64,000 nt of DNA, taken from assembly GCA_965153355.1 (NCBI GenBank), contig OZ231127.1, forward strand, positions 99,634,001-99,698,000, given 5' to 3'. Shown here one piece after another: positions 1 to 15,145 of the stretch (position 1 is the stretch's first letter; each line of letters opens with the position of its first letter). The DNA is from Flaccisagitta enflata. Its lineage: Eukaryota; Chaetognatha; Sagittoidea; Aphragmophora. Position numbers and translations under genes: made by a program. Below the pieces are notes generated by a model. It was not told the DNA's origin and searched no databases. It saw nothing but the letters and a program-made list of their open reading frames with translations.

Positions 1-487
1 TTTAAGTTTTGAGACAGTCTTTGAGTATTTCACACATTGAACCATACAATTGATGATTAATTGATTAATATTAGTGATTATCATATCATTGCATCATCTA
101 ATCAGTGACTATTATTACAATTATAGCCTGAAATAATCTGAAAAATTGGCAAAACAGTTTTTACCGCGCTCTTGGTTTTCCCGTCGGGCTCTGTCAAAAT
201 GTGGGGAGTGAGCCCGACTGGCTCAGTCAAAAAATTTACTAAAATCAGGCCTGAACAAAACGTAATGCATAATCGTGAATAAGCGACTCCACCTTGCCGT
301 GTCGGTGCGTTCATAGGTCTTTTGGTCGGTTGGTCCGTTGATGACATTTTTGAATAGCGAGCGGTTTTTTGCATTACTGCTCCTGCCCAACCCTACACGA
401 CTGTACTGCCGTTTCAGTGGATTTGGAAAGCTCCGATAGAATTAGAGTCGCTGACAGATAAGGGAGAGAGAGAGAAGAGAGAGACAC
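1..487. other. AT-rich flank with a degenerate family-H fragment
   Basis: No gene is seen. Positions about 275-405 resemble a worn family-H element: a GCGACTC-like head, a GGTCGGTTGGTCCG stretch and the word CTGCTCCTGCCCAA found inside type-A copies elsewhere. The rest is unrecognised. Confidence 0.35.
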
Positions 488-2957
<2,470 letters not shown>

Positions 2958-3180
2958 GAGTTGCGTGCATGTGACTACACAACCCGCTTTGTCCGTCCGT
3001 CTGTTGGTCCGTTAGTCCGTTGGTCCATCAAACTTTACTTTTTTTATTACTTTAAGTCATTTATAGTTTTTTTAGGCCATTTTAAGTCATTCTTAATCAT
3101 TCTAAGTCATTACAGGTCACTCTAAATCATTTCAAGTCATGTTAACTTATACCAATAAAGGCGGCTAATTGCCAACCGGA
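2958..3180 (+). mobile_element. Family-H element, type B, degenerate
   Basis: Starts with an imperfect GTTGCGTGCATGTGAC head, then ACCCGCTTTGTCCGTCCGTC, a GTTGGTCCGT block, ACTTTACTTTTTT and TAAGTCATT repeats. This is the order seen in the cleaner type-B copy at 40351-40563. The AACAAGGCC end is lost. Confidence 0.6.
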
Positions 3181-4750
<1,570 letters not shown>

Positions 4751-4752
4751 TA

Positions 4753-5131
4753 AGTCCCTCCGTCCGCCCCCCCCCACTTAAATCCTAGCCTCAAGGCCCA
4801 AATCCCAGTCCCAAGGCCCAAAACCCAGTCTTGAGGTCTGAATCCCACCCTCAAGGATGGGCTTTGAGCCTTAAGGATGGAATTTGATCCTTAAGGCTGG
4901 GATTTGAGACTCAAGACCGGGATTTGGGCCTTGAGACTGTGATTTGGGCCTTACGACACGGATTTGAGTCAGGGGTGATGTACGGACGTGTTGAGGAGGA
5001 TGAGCAAATTCCCCATATGAAAGCATTGGTCATTGACCCCTATGGGGCCGATGCCCTTCTCCCCCTCAAGTTCTAGCACAACTAATTGGGGAGGGCAAGA
5101 TACTGCTGACCATCTAACGCTTTTGCGACTA
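4753..5131 (-). mobile_element. Family-M element, short end missing
   Basis: A tandem block of about 20-bp units (TTGAGNCTGGGATTTGGGCC, variable) leads to CCATATGAAAGCATTGGTCAT, a GGGGCCGATGCCC core, and the long end GCTGACCATCTAACGC followed by TTTTGCGACTA. The same long end, reversed, begins the copies at 19420, 38940, 39953 and 41240. The short end is not seen on the left. Confidence 0.75.
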
Positions 5132-6009
5132 ATTCCCTTTTACAGTTGGATTCCTTTTTCCGTACATTTTGATTGGATGTATTACGATATTCTTCGCGCC
5201 GTTCATGTTGTTCTTGAGAGATCCCACGCCCGGCCCAGCATTTGAAAAAAAGCTACAAGCAATACAATGAAAAAAAAAAACTGGATTGATCTAGTTTAAA
5301 TCTGATTCAGAAAAAGATACTTATTTCAAATCATTATTGTTTATTAATTACTGAGACCGTACCACTCAACTAAAAAAAAGTCACACCCTATATTTGGTTG
5401 ATGAAAAAAAAATCACTTGAACTTTTTTCTGCTGATTTGATTGAAAGGATTTTAGAATTTTTTCTTTATTCTAGACCAATCCCAGATCTGTATATGAAAT
5501 GACCAAGGAACTAGAGCTTGTTGAAGTGATCGTCTAATTAGTGAAAATGCTTTTTTTTCAATGGGATTGCAATCTGATAATGGCAATGTTTCAACTCTTT
5601 CTTTTGTCATTTTTAGTTGCAGACACGCAACTCTATAAGAGATTATTGATGCTTCAGTTGGTATTTTGTGAGTTGGTTGGCATGTGGGAGGGGTTTGGGG
5701 TTGTGTTGGGTTGAGACGATATTGTGACCCCGCGTCACTTGTTGAATGAATAAAGCTAGAAATTCAAGATTGGAGCAAAATAAAAGATCTTTCTAAGAAC
5801 TCTTTGAGAGTCTTAATTAGTTATTAAGAAATTCAATATTGTAATTTGCCTTAGAAAAGTGCGGCTTTTCTATTGAGTCAAGTAGTAATGCTAAAACTTT
5901 GGCTGCTTCATTTTTGTTGGTATGAAAAGATGTATGTATGTATTTTCTACGTAAATTCCTCATGAAATTTTGTATTAATCCCCTGATTCAGCAGCTTGTT
6001 CATGGTCCT
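5132..6009. other. Gene-free stretch with a family-H head
   Basis: No gene seen. At about 5613-5645 there is a family-H stem-loop head (GTTGC, loop AGACAC, GCAAC, then TCTATAAGAG) without a recognisable remainder. Confidence 0.5.
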
Positions 6010-6124
6010 TTTTGGGCAGCAGCCCCGAAGGAGACAATATTCTGTAGAACACAGGGGGACTTTTGTTTGTTTTGTTTGTTTGTCCGTGCGTTTGTTTGTG
6101 CGTCCCCCCCGCCCCCCACCATTT

Positions 6125-6465
6125 CAATTTCCCATATTATTTGATGGGAAGTCTATGTCTTTTCATTTTTCATCAATGTTTCATGCTATTTAATTGGAAT
6201 ACAATATTGTTTTATTATTTTTCAATTTCCCATGTTATTCAATGGGAATTCTACATTTTCTTTCATTTCCTTGTCAATTTTCCATGCTATTCAATGGGAA
6301 TTCTCCCATTTTTTCTCATTTTTGCATCAATTTTCCATATTATTCAAAGGGGATCACACATTTGTTTTTCTCAATTTTCCATAATATTCAATGGAAACTT
6401 TTGCGTTTTGTCAATTCTTTATCAGTTTTCCATGTTATTCAATGCAAATTATTGAAATTTTAATT
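6125..6465. repeat. Minisatellite, about 65-bp unit
   Basis: Five to six degenerate units of the form CAATTTCCCATGTTATTCAA then TGGGAATTC. Each contains a small inverted pair (CCCAT...ATGGG). It fills the position taken by other tandem repeats in sister family-M copies. Confidence 0.85.
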
Positions 6466-7369
6466 TTTTGTCAATTTTTTATGAAATGTGCAACAAAAAG
6501 TATCTTACAAAAAACTTTGAAGAAAAATGTTTTTCAAAATCAACTGAGAATCTAAAAATAAACAAAACATTCAAAAGTTACTTATTCCTGTATAGTATAT
6601 GCTTCCACTCATATACTCACCTATCCAATTTTAGGTACGACCTAATTTTAGTGGTTAATGAATATCAAAACCTTTGGATAAGTAATTTTTATGCAGAAAA
6701 CAAGACTTTTGTCTTAATATTAAACAAATATTTTTTCAAGTATGCTATTGGGTTAGGGGATAAAAGTTAGCGCTGACTTCTGGCATTGACTGGGATAATC
6801 AATTCAGCAAGAGTTACATCTAATTGAAAAAAAGGAACTATGGGTGTCCGACGTCCTAGTGGCTACCCTTCCTCTCAATTAAACAAAAGGGGTGGGACTT
6901 TGGACAATTTATACTAAATGTTTGTTAAAGGGAAATCTTAGTGATTGGAGGAAAGGGAATTCATCTTCAAAGAAGATATATCATGGGATGATAGGTCACC
7001 ATGAAGGGTAAAATTTACTTTCCCATATTTAGAAAAAAATCCAAGAATTAGAATATTTTACTATATCCAGTTTCTGGTCATCAGTTGGAGACCTGCACCC
7101 TAGAGTGAGTTTCGGTCCTTTAACTCCAATACTCAGGTGCAGGCGGACCCACCAAAAGGTGCCTTCGCTGGTTAAAGATAAATACTCAAATATTTTGAAG
7201 TTAGAATTAAAATTTATAATTTTTTAGGGTGACAGTGAAGATTTTCATTTAGGGCTTGCTATTGATATAGTAATAGACATCAAAAGACAATCAAAAGTCC
7301 AGAGAATAATGAGGAGAAGCCAATTGACCCACTCACCCATTGAGACTTGTGATAATCGATTAAGGCTCA

Positions 7370-9130
7370 TTACGGTAATATATCCTTGATAAAAATGTTG
7401 GTATCATTAATATCATATTTCAGTACAATATTGTTCCTATCTTTAAAAAAACGCAAACTAAGCCTTTTTAAATCTGCAAGTTTGTAACCCTGACCCAGCA
7501 GTCTCTCAGTTAAGTTTTTGCACTTAACCTTGAAATTCTGATAGCTAGAATTAATTCTTGCAAATCTAATCATTTGACTATAGAATACTCCTAATGCTGA
7601 CTTTTTAGGTATACAGCTATCCATAAAAGGGAAGTTTACGATTTTGAAATTAAAATCATCCCTCTTATCATATATGGAAAAATCTAATAACCCATTTTCA
7701 GATTTAATCCTCAGGTCCAGATAAGAAACCTCCTTTGAATTAACAGATTCTGGCTTGATTTCTAACTCTCTTGGATATATTTTATATATGTGCTCTCTGA
7801 AGTCTGGGAAATTACCTACAAAAAGGTCATCTATGTATCTAGAGCACAAATTAAATTTTCTGGCCAGAACGATATTTTGCTTTGAAGTTTTCTCTACATA
7901 GTCTGCCTCATAGCTATATAATAAAAGGTTTGCTATGTCCTGACCTGAGTCCAACCCAATAGGAATTCCTATTACCTGTTTGTAAATCTTTCTTCCAAAT
8001 TTAACATAAATGTTATCTAATATGAATTCTAGAATTTCTTGCATATCTGTTACCCGGAAAGAGCAGCAATTTTTTCCTGCAGTTGTACTGAAATATGCCC
8101 TTTGCATGTTCACATTTATAAATTGTTTATTTTCTCTGCTATAGACTTTTTGGAAAATCTTAGCAAAATTTCTAATAATTTCTGGATGCGGAAGCGCTGT
8201 ATATAAAGTAGAAAAATCATATGTTTCCATATGTTGCATATCTTTACTTTTGATTTTATCCATGAATTCCAAGGAATTCTCTATTATCCAAAAATAATTC
8301 AAATCTGCTCTTTGAGACACTGTTAATGAATAATTTTTCATATGATTTAAAATGACCTTCAGAGCTTTTGAAAAATATTTAGATAATAGTTTGATACTGC
8401 AAGATTTTGATCCTGCTATAAATCTACTGCCTATTGGGTTTTTATGCATTTTAGGAATCCAGTAAATAAGAGGGATATCTTTCATTTCATTAGGAACTTT
8501 TATGTTTTTTGACTTGGAAAAATTTATGATAATGTTATGAATGGTATCCACATCTTTATTTTCTGGTTCATAGGTTAACTGTCCTGGTCTACTCAATTCA
8601 TCTTTAATCTTAGAAACATAATGTGACTTACATGTAAAGAGAATATTATTTTGTGCCTTATCAGTAACAGTTATGACATAAGATTCCTTTAATCTATCCA
8701 ATTCTCTCTTTACATCTCCTTCAATTCTAAGATTCCAACTTCTTAATTTATGTTTACCAGACTCTATTTTCCTATCTATAAGTTCAACTACTTTATTTTT
8801 CCATGAATCTAAGCAACTTTCATTGACATTATTATCTTCTGACATTTTTCTCTCTTTTGTTATCCATTTATCAATATAAGCATCCAGAAATGTTGTTATG
8901 ATATTTCTATCCTCTTTCCAATTTATCCTTTGAGGTAACCTATACTTAGGTCCTTTCTTTATCAAATTTTTCAATGTTTCATTTTTTATTATGTCTAGGT
9001 TACCGGTTATGACATGACCATGATTTGGATCTTTAAATGGAGAATTATTGCAACTACAAATTAATCTATTATTCTCAAAATGGTCAATCCCTTCTTCTGA
9101 TAAATGGCGCAATAGTGCTCTCACACCCAA
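7370..9130 (-). CDS. Penelope-like reverse transcriptase, no ATG at the start
   Basis: An RNA-directed DNA polymerase of a retroelement, about 586 codons. Seen: a CxC motif near residues 25-27 followed by SPF and HGHVITGNLDI; GPKYRLPQRINW; IYWIPKMHKNP near 226; first catalytic Asp in TYDFSTLYT (D305); IGIPIGLDSGQDIANLL; catalytic YIDD at 432-435; then SYLDLRI and NFPFMD. This order and the YDFSTLYT/YIDD forms suit Penelope-like reverse transcriptases better than LINE or LTR types. No GIY-YIG endonuclease is visible at either end. The first codon is TTG, not ATG. The frame stays open rightward through the family-M terminal module to an in-frame TGA near 9200, with no Met; the first internal Met is near residue 93. 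The copy may be 5' truncated, spliced (introns are known in this class) or dead. There is no internal stop or frameshift. Confidence 0.82.
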   Translation of the reverse strand: MGVRALLRHLSEEGIDHFENNRLICSCNNSPFKDPNHGHVITGNLDIIKNETLKNLIKKGPKYRLPQRINWKEDRNIITTFLDAYIDKWITKERKMSEDNNVNESCLDSWKNKVVELIDRKIESGKHKLRSWNLRIEGDVKRELDRLKESYVITVTDKAQNNILFTCKSHYVSKIKDELSRPGQLTYEPENKDVDTIHNIIINFSKSKNIKVPNEMKDIPLIYWIPKMHKNPIGSRFIAGSKSCSIKLLSKYFSKALKVILNHMKNYSLTVSQRADLNYFWIIENSLEFMDKIKSKDMQHMETYDFSTLYTALPHPEIIRNFAKIFQKVYSRENKQFINVNMQRAYFSTTAGKNCCSFRVTDMQEILEFILDNIYVKFGRKIYKQVIGIPIGLDSGQDIANLLLYSYEADYVEKTSKQNIVLARKFNLCSRYIDDLFVGNFPDFREHIYKIYPRELEIKPESVNSKEVSYLDLRIKSENGLLDFSIYDKRDDFNFKIVNFPFMDSCIPKKSALGVFYSQMIRFARINSSYQNFKVKCKNLTERLLGQGYKLADLKRLSLRFFKDRNNIVLKYDINDTNIFIKDILP

Positions 9131-9235
9131 ATAAGTCCTCCTTTGTTCTACAGGACGTTTTACCCTTTGGGGCCGCTGCCCTGCTAACCATCACCTACAT
9201 TAACAAATATACAAAGCAGGGCAACGGGTATTGCT

Positions 9236-9604
9236 GACCATATATTGCCCTTGGGAGACTGGTTTATACATCTTACTATTGCCTAAAGTATTGGGATTGA
9301 CATTGTTTGACGTCATATTTCTCTTTAAGTCCTGCTATAGATGATTCTGAAATAATGTAGAAGTTCTACCATCGAATGCAAATAAACTGACTTGCTCTCC
9401 CTTAACATGGTGCAGCTTGTAGATTCTGTTGATTGGGTTTTAACTAATGTTTTTAGCGGTTGAACTATTTACAGCTTTTGCTTTTAAACACTCTTGACAG
9501 ATAGATTGATAGTAATATATTTCTCATGCAAACATTCACCATGCTGAGACAGTATGCGATGTGATATGCAAGATATGCATTTAGAATTGGGGTGACAATT
9601 CATT
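9236..9604. other. Gene-free spacer
   Basis: Nothing recognisable between the end of the family-M element and the dispersed repeat at 9605. Confidence 0.5.
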
Positions 9605-10130
9605 TGACAGAGTTGCAGGCCTGAAAATAATTTAGAGAAAAAATCAAAGGGTTTGGAGATGGGGGAGGAAATCAAAGGAGGAAAAAGAGAAAAAACGAAA
9701 ATTTGGGGAAAGTATAACTTTTGCCAGTACCATAACAAGGCCGGATTCACGGCTATCCTTGTCGCGTGCGGGTGGGCAGGAGCAGTGCTGGAGAAGGTCT
9801 CTAGGGCACCTTGGCAGGAGCAGTATGCTCAAAAAGCTCAAAAACGCAGAAAAAGTATAAAGGGGACCAACCGACCAACCAACCAATCAACCAACCGACT
9901 GACCGACTGACCAACGAACCTACATAGCAGGGTGTAGAGTCGCGTAGCACGCGACAAAAAACTGATCAAAAATACACGATTTGATACTATCTAAACTTGA
10001 ACTACACTGTTTTATTGCTCTATGGGGAAAAAATCATAGAATCTAAAACATGATGCGACGTGTTGCAGGGGAGATAATCAAAGGCAGGGGAGGGGGGGGA
10101 ATCAAAAGTGACTCAATTCTATACATCCCT
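9605..10130 (-). repeat. Dispersed repeat R1, split by a family-H insertion
   Basis: 9605-9733 and 9959-10130 together match, in reverse orientation, the uninterrupted copy at 29225-29515. Shared words include TTTGGAGATGGGG, TTTGGGGAAAGTATAA, ACTGTTTTAT and GACTCAATTCTATACATCCC. The 29-kb copy therefore serves as an empty site for the insertion at 9734-9958. Confidence 0.75.
9734..9958 (-). mobile_element. Family-H element, type A, full length
   Basis: Begins AACAAGGCCGGATTCACGGC, continues GTCGCGTGCGGGTGGGCAGG, a middle part, a CCAACCGACC block, GGGTGTAGA and the terminal stem-loop GTCGCGT-AGC-ACGCGAC followed by AAAAA. It interrupts repeat R1 in an A-rich spot. Confidence 0.85.
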
Positions 10131-10590
10131 GCAAAAGTGATCACAAGCCAAAGCAGCTGATCGGTCACAACATTTCATGATCTATGAAAGTCACATATCT
10201 GAGTGTTGAATACTGTCGATAAAAATCGTAAATTAGCTAACAAAAAAAGTGAGACATGTATGCGCCAGTTTACATTTTGCAAGATTTTTGGGATTCTATA
10301 GTTCGTAATGACTATGACTTTGTTTCAATCATGGACATGCATGCTATCAAAACCTTCTTCTGCTTTGCAACCATAAGAAAAATTTTTTGATATGTATTCC
10401 AACAGTTTTAACCATGTCATTAAGAAAATACTAGATTCCTTTTCCACTCATTTGACTGCCTATATGATGTCTTTAGCCATTAGGCATGTATCTAAAATTT
10501 TTGTTACCCATTTGTCAGCTTAAAGAATATTTTTTGCTATTAGTCATGTATCTAGAATTTCTTTTAACACCCATTTGTCAACTTATACTA
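10131..10590. other. Gene-free stretch ending in a ~63-bp tandem repeat
   Basis: From about 10441 it holds units like CATGTATCTAGAATTTCTTT then CCCATTTGTCAACTTATA. The same units resume at 11787 after the element at 10591-11784, so that element landed inside a minisatellite. Confidence 0.7.
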
Positions 10591-11784
10591 CCTAGGACAT
10601 AAGTCTTCGTTCACCTGAGGGAATCATTCATTTAGACATAAAATATACATAGAAAATATCAATTTTTTGATCAAGTAGCTCAAATTATTTCTTCTCTTGG
10701 CTATAATGAGTTCTACAGGGTGAACATTGTCAAATTCAAAAAAGTATTAAGCTTTTACTTCTTGACGCTTCCTCTTCATGACCTGGAATCATTGTTCTCA
10801 TATAGTAGTATGCTTGACGTTTTTTGTATCAAAATTTCATGGGCCTGAGTTGAATGGTTTGTTCATAACATCAGTTTAAAGTAAAAAGAATAATTACAGC
10901 TTGAGCTTGATTACTGATTTTTTCATCCAGGCAGTTTCTTTTGGAATTGTTCTGATGTTTAAATGACTTAAGCCCCAGATGCTACATTGGTCTTAAATGA
11001 AAGAGAGTCAAATGTTCTTCCATTTGAGACCAATATGGCATATATAGCTCAAGTTGTCTTCAAATGAGAGCAAATCAAAGAAAAACTTTCCAGTTTAAAG
11101 AAGAAGATTTTGAGCTGAAAATAAGCTTTTTCTAAAAATGCCTCTTTTGCTTCAATTTGATGTTGTGGACAAAGTATCTAACTTAAACCCATGAAATTTT
11201 GACACAAAAAACGTCAAACATAGTACTTTAAGAGAAAAGTGATTCCAGGTCATGAAAATGAAGCATCTAGGAGCAAAAGCTTAATACTTTTTTGCATTTG
11301 ACAATGTTCACACTGTATTTGTCATGGGGACAATATATTGAGCTTTAGCAATAGCTATACCAAGACATGTCGTCATAGCTTGATAACAATTTTTTCAACC
11401 TCCCAATTGCTTTGGTTGGAGTTGCTTTATTGAGCTTAGAAGATTCTTCCACTGAGCAGAGCTCGAGATTTGACAGGATTTTCTTTCTCAAACACATCAA
11501 ATGCAAAAAATTAGGAAAGTGGAAAGATTACAGTAACAATATCTTCATTCTCATTATCAAAATCGCTCCTATCAAATCGACATAACATGTTTTCCTCAAT
11601 TTCAGAAATGATATGTCATCTTTAAGTAGTTCTCATTTCTAAACGCTTTGAGCCACTAGGATGTGATTGGTTTCAAATTAAAGATATTTGAAGTAGCTCC
11701 TGAATCTCTCTGATTTTTTCCACTTACTTCAACTAGAAGTGTAGTTATCACTGTTTATAGGTGAACGAAGACTTATGTCCTAGG
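10591..11784. mobile_element. Outer TA-flanked MITE (CCTAGG ends)
   Basis: Inverted ends CCTAGGACATAAGTCTTCGT and ACGAAGACTTATGTCCTAGG, flanked on each side by TA. It is 1194 bp long because a second MITE (10716-11315) sits inside it. No transposase frame. Confidence 0.85.
10716..11315. mobile_element. Inner TA-flanked MITE with long inverted ends
   Basis: Left end CAGGGTGAACATTGTCAAAT and right end, reversed, CAGTGTGAACATTGTCAAAT. The inverted match continues for about 130 bp through TATTAAGCTTTT, CCTGGAATCA and AAATTTCATGGG. Flanked by TA. Non-coding. Confidence 0.87.
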
Positions 11785-11786
11785 TA

Positions 11787-11935
11787 GTAGAATATATTTT
11801 GCCAAAAGTCATGTAACTAGAACTTCTTTTGCCATCCATTTGTCAGCTTATATAATATATTTTGCCAAAAGTCATGTAACTAGAACTTCTTTTGCCATCC
11901 ACTTGTCAGCTTATAGAAAATATTTTGCCAAAGCA
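11787..11935. repeat. Minisatellite, ~63-bp unit, right part
   Basis: Two near-identical units of TTTGCCAAAAGTCATGTAAC then TAGAACTTCTTTTGCCATCC, ending CAGCTTATA. It continues the tandem repeat seen at 10441-10588. Confidence 0.85.
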
Positions 11936-12630
11936 TCCAACAATCCCAGCTTTTCCATTTGTTGTCTCCTTTGCATTTCTTCAGTAAAGATTTGTCTAAG
12001 TTGTTTTGAATGTTTTTTGCATCGATTTTGTTGTTGGTTTCTTCCTTGTTTTTTCGCTTGGTTTCTTTCTTGGTCGCTTGTTTGTTTGTTTGCTTGGTTT
12101 CTTGCTTGGTTATTTGCTTTGTTTCTTGCTCGGTTACTTTCTTGATCTTCTTGGTGGTTTCTTCCCTGGTTTGGTCCTTGGTTTCCCCTTGTTGAGTAAG
12201 TCCACCATACTCTTTTGATGCTGCTATCAGTTCATCAATGACACTGTTTTGTCTTTCTTCTTCCTCTCCAGTTTCAGCGGTAGCCCAACCTGTAATTAGG
12301 CAAGCATACTAACAAATGTTAATTCGCTGTTAACAATATTGAATGAAAAACACAAAGTAAATACCTGGCAATTACCACTCACATGCTGCTGAACAGTTGC
12401 AGTTACTATCTTCCAAAGAAATCTTGGCTATTATAGCCAAATTTCCATGCAATCCACGCAAACCGCATATCTCTAGCGCATTGAGTTCAAAAGTTATTTA
12501 ACCCTAAATGAAATATTTCAATTTCGCTTTTACCATGTCACCACAATCTTTAAATGATATTACTACCTTCTTTTTTGAATTACAGGTTCATTCATCTCGA
12601 ATGGAAAAAACTACTCAGCTTTTAGACCTA
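11936..12630. other. Gene-free; TTCTTGCTTGG-type low complexity
   Basis: Positions 12000-12190 are a degenerate run of TTGCTTGGTTTCTTGC-like words that gives hydrophobic open frames in three phases. These are repeat artefacts. The rest is unrecognised. Confidence 0.6.
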
Positions 12631-13231
12631 CAGTGCGATGCATAAAAAAAGATACAAACCAAAGTACATGTTTAAGGGACTTAAAATCAATATTTTTAGG
12701 TTTATTTTGGGAGCATTTAAAAAAGCTTCAAAAAACGGAGACATTGCCACTAAGCCCAAAGACTTTAATCAATTTGTTTGAATTTTAAGAGAAAACAAAG
12801 ATAAGGTATCAAAAACAGCAATGAAAATTGTGACCTTTTTTTGCTGCTATCACAAAAGGAATGTTTTTACTTACATCAACATAACTCTTAAACGAATTGA
12901 GCTACAGATGCCAGATACGACTCAAATGGAAGCTATTTTGAAGGGCTTTCCAAATGTCATAGATTTTCATTAGTTCAACGCCAATTCAAAGAATCTAAGT
13001 ATGATTAAAGACAATTTTAAGAGTCATTTGGAGATCTTGCATCTATTGACAATACCTGGTTTTCAATTTATGATAAAATCTAGTCAAATTGACCAAAATG
13101 TCTGAGATTGGTGCCAATCACTTCATTTCTTCGAAGTTTTTGGATTCCTCATGGAAAAAAGTTTTTAAAGTAATTTTTGAGCAGAAAAATCTTGAATACA
13201 AAATTTGTATCTTTTTTTATGCATCGCACTG
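12631..13231. mobile_element. TA-flanked MITE (CAGTGCGATGCAT ends)
   Basis: Inverted ends CAGTGCGATGCATAAAAAAA and, at the right, TTTTTTTATGCATCGCACTG, each next to TA. 601 bp, no transposase frame. Ends resemble Tc1/mariner types. Confidence 0.87.
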
Positions 13232-13413
13232 TACACCTATTATCTCAGAGGTCTTAAACTGTTTTTTCTTTAAAGTTCTATATTTGATATTTTTTGTGTC
13301 AAAAAAGTTGAATAGTTTGGTCACAACTTAAAATTGAAGTGAAACAAGTATTCACAGCTTAAGCCCAATTTTCATGAATTTGAAACAATTTTTTCGGTAT
13401 AAATTGCAGTCGT

Positions 13414-13600
13414 TTTTAGTTGCAGACACGCAACTCTAAAAGAGGCTTTGTCCATCCGCCGGTTGGTTGGTTGGTCAGTCGGTTGGTCGGTCGGTTGGTT
13501 GGTTGGTCCGTAGAGGTCATCGAGTCGGAAAGTGGGAAAACGCGCATATCCACCCCTGCCCACCCGTCCGCAACTGGTGGCCGTGTATCCGGCCTTGTTA
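13414..13600 (+). mobile_element. Family-H element, type A, full length
   Basis: Starts with stem-loop GTTGC-AGACAC-GCAAC (13419-13434), then TCTAAAAGAGGCTTTGTCC, GGTTGGTCGG repeats and CCCCTGCCCACCCGTCC, and ends GGCCGTGTATCCGGCCTTGTT. The stem differs on both arms from the GTCGCGT/ACGCGAC stem of other copies. Confidence 0.85.
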
Positions 13601-13683
13601 GATTGATGGAGCAATGAGTGTCAGATTGGCTATGAATCAAAAGATAGATAAAACATAATCAAATTACTTCTCATTTGGAAATA

Positions 13684-13847
13684 CAGTGGGACCCCGCAAT
13701 AACAGACTCGCTTTTAAAGGTTCCCCATCCGTCTTAAGGTCCCAAATGACAGCTTCTAATGTGATTTCACCTCTCTTTAAAGGTGAACCCGAGTTAAAGG
13801 TGAAAAATCTTCAGTCCTAATGGGACCAATGGGGCGGGATCCTACTG
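13684..13847 (+). mobile_element. Pogo-like MITE, 164 bp
   Basis: Ends CAGTGGGACCCCGCAATAAC and GGGCGGGATCCTACTG, flanked by TA. The reverse complement of 60430-60604 matches along its length (TGATTTCACCTCTCTTTAAA in both). Confidence 0.85.
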
Positions 13848-14170
13848 TAATCTGTCACCTCTAGTTCCAACTTTTTTAGAAAGACTCCCATGTATGTAAA
13901 TTTTCTTTTTGGATGAAAGAGCCTTATGTGTGGATGTTATGGCCAAACTATCCAACCTAGGTCCATGAATTTTGACCCAAAAATGTCAAACACTGTACTT
14001 ATTGGGTGTTCAAAAAAGAAGTGTAGAAGAATTCCATTGAGTATGCTTGCTAAGGAGCATATAGAGATGGAAACAAGATACCATTTGATAGAGGTCAATC
14101 TGTTTGATATTTTGGTGTAACTATGGCAAAGAAAAATGCAAACACTTTGTTTTGCTAGTTTCTGCTTAAT
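13848..14170. other. Gene-free spacer
   Basis: Contains words shared with the inner MITE at 10716 (ATGAATTTTGACCCAAAAAT, GTCAAAC, GTACTT). Probably worn MITE sequence; no gene. Confidence 0.4.
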
Positions 14171-14172
14171 TA

Positions 14173-15145
14173 CAGTGCGGCTCAAAAAAAAGTTTTAGGT
14201 AGTATTAAATCCTATGTTATAGCAATAGACATAACCTTTTAAGTATTTTTTCTTTATCATCTACCTATAATTTAGACTACAATACTTGAACGAACCTTCA
14301 CAGTTTGACTAGAAAGTGAAAATTGGCGCAGTATAAAAAAAACATGTTGCAAGGGTGTTTTTGAGGTTTCATCATATAAGTGCCTTAAAGTCCATCGAAA
14401 GCGAGCACTAAATTACTTAACTGTGGGCCAGAACCATAAAAATTCCATGACCATTTGAAAGCTCTGCGAAAAATCTTGCAAATGGGATGTTGCTGGTCAC
14501 TGTAGCTATATTCGTTTAGAAATGGCAAAGGTTTGAAGAAAAAAATCATTGATTGAAAAAAGTGCTCATTTCATGTTTTTCCAATGAACAATTTTAGTCT
14601 TTCCATTTTTAACAATGATGCAGCTCAAGATTACTTTGGCTACTCTTTATCCATGAGCAAATTGAAGAGCTTCAAATTTTCTTCAAAATGGACCCAAGAA
14701 AATTTTTTAACTCAATGCGTATTATGCGTTTAACTTTTATATTTGAATAAAGATAAGCCATGAAAATCACATAGTAGATTTCCAAATTATTTACCACCTG
14801 TCTTCATCCTAACGCCATTTCTAAACCGATAGAGCTAGGACAACCAGCAAGGTCTCGTTTGTAAGGTCTTTTGCACAGCTTCAAAATGGTCATGGATTTT
14901 GCTATGTTTTAATCATTGCTTGGATGTGAAACACTGACAAACAAGCAGTTCGATTTTTTTTGTTGCCAAAGTTAGTTTTTTTTCCCAACAGATTTTTGAG
15001 ACATCAACTTCAAACTTCTGTTACTTTCAAACCATTTGAACAACATAATTGTGCTTGGCGGCATATGCTTCATTTTTTAAGATCTATCAATAAATACCTG
15101 CAATATAACATTTAAATGACCTAAACTTTTTTTTGAGCCGCACTG
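14173..15145. mobile_element. TA-flanked MITE (CAGTGCGGCTCAAAA ends)
   Basis: Inverted ends CAGTGCGGCTCAAAAAAAAG and CTTTTTTTTGAGCCGCACTG, flanked by TA. 973 bp, non-coding. A second, interrupted copy of its interior begins immediately to the right. Confidence 0.88.

Larger units (their letters stand above)
6010..9235 (-). mobile_element. Family-M element enclosing a reverse transcriptase
   Basis: The left end is the family-M short end (TTTTGGGCAGCAGCCCCGAA, then CTGTAGAACACAGGGGG). The right end is the long end: TGTTCTACAGGAC, TTTGGGGCCGCTGCCCTGCT, a spacer, then AGCAGGGCAACGGG and TTGCTGACCAT. Between them lie a GTCC microsatellite, a roughly 65-bp minisatellite, about 0.9 kb without a gene (6466-7369) and a minus-strand reverse transcriptase. 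The end arrangement matches copies at 17839 and 56261 that have no protein. Either this is the coding member of the family or a Penelope-like element landed inside one. Confidence 0.65.

Noticed and set aside
6010-9235. A hammerhead ribozyme in the family-M ends, as known in Penelope-like elements
   Set aside because: CCGATGACC and CTGATGACC words occur, but I could not find the matching GAAA core and stems around them.
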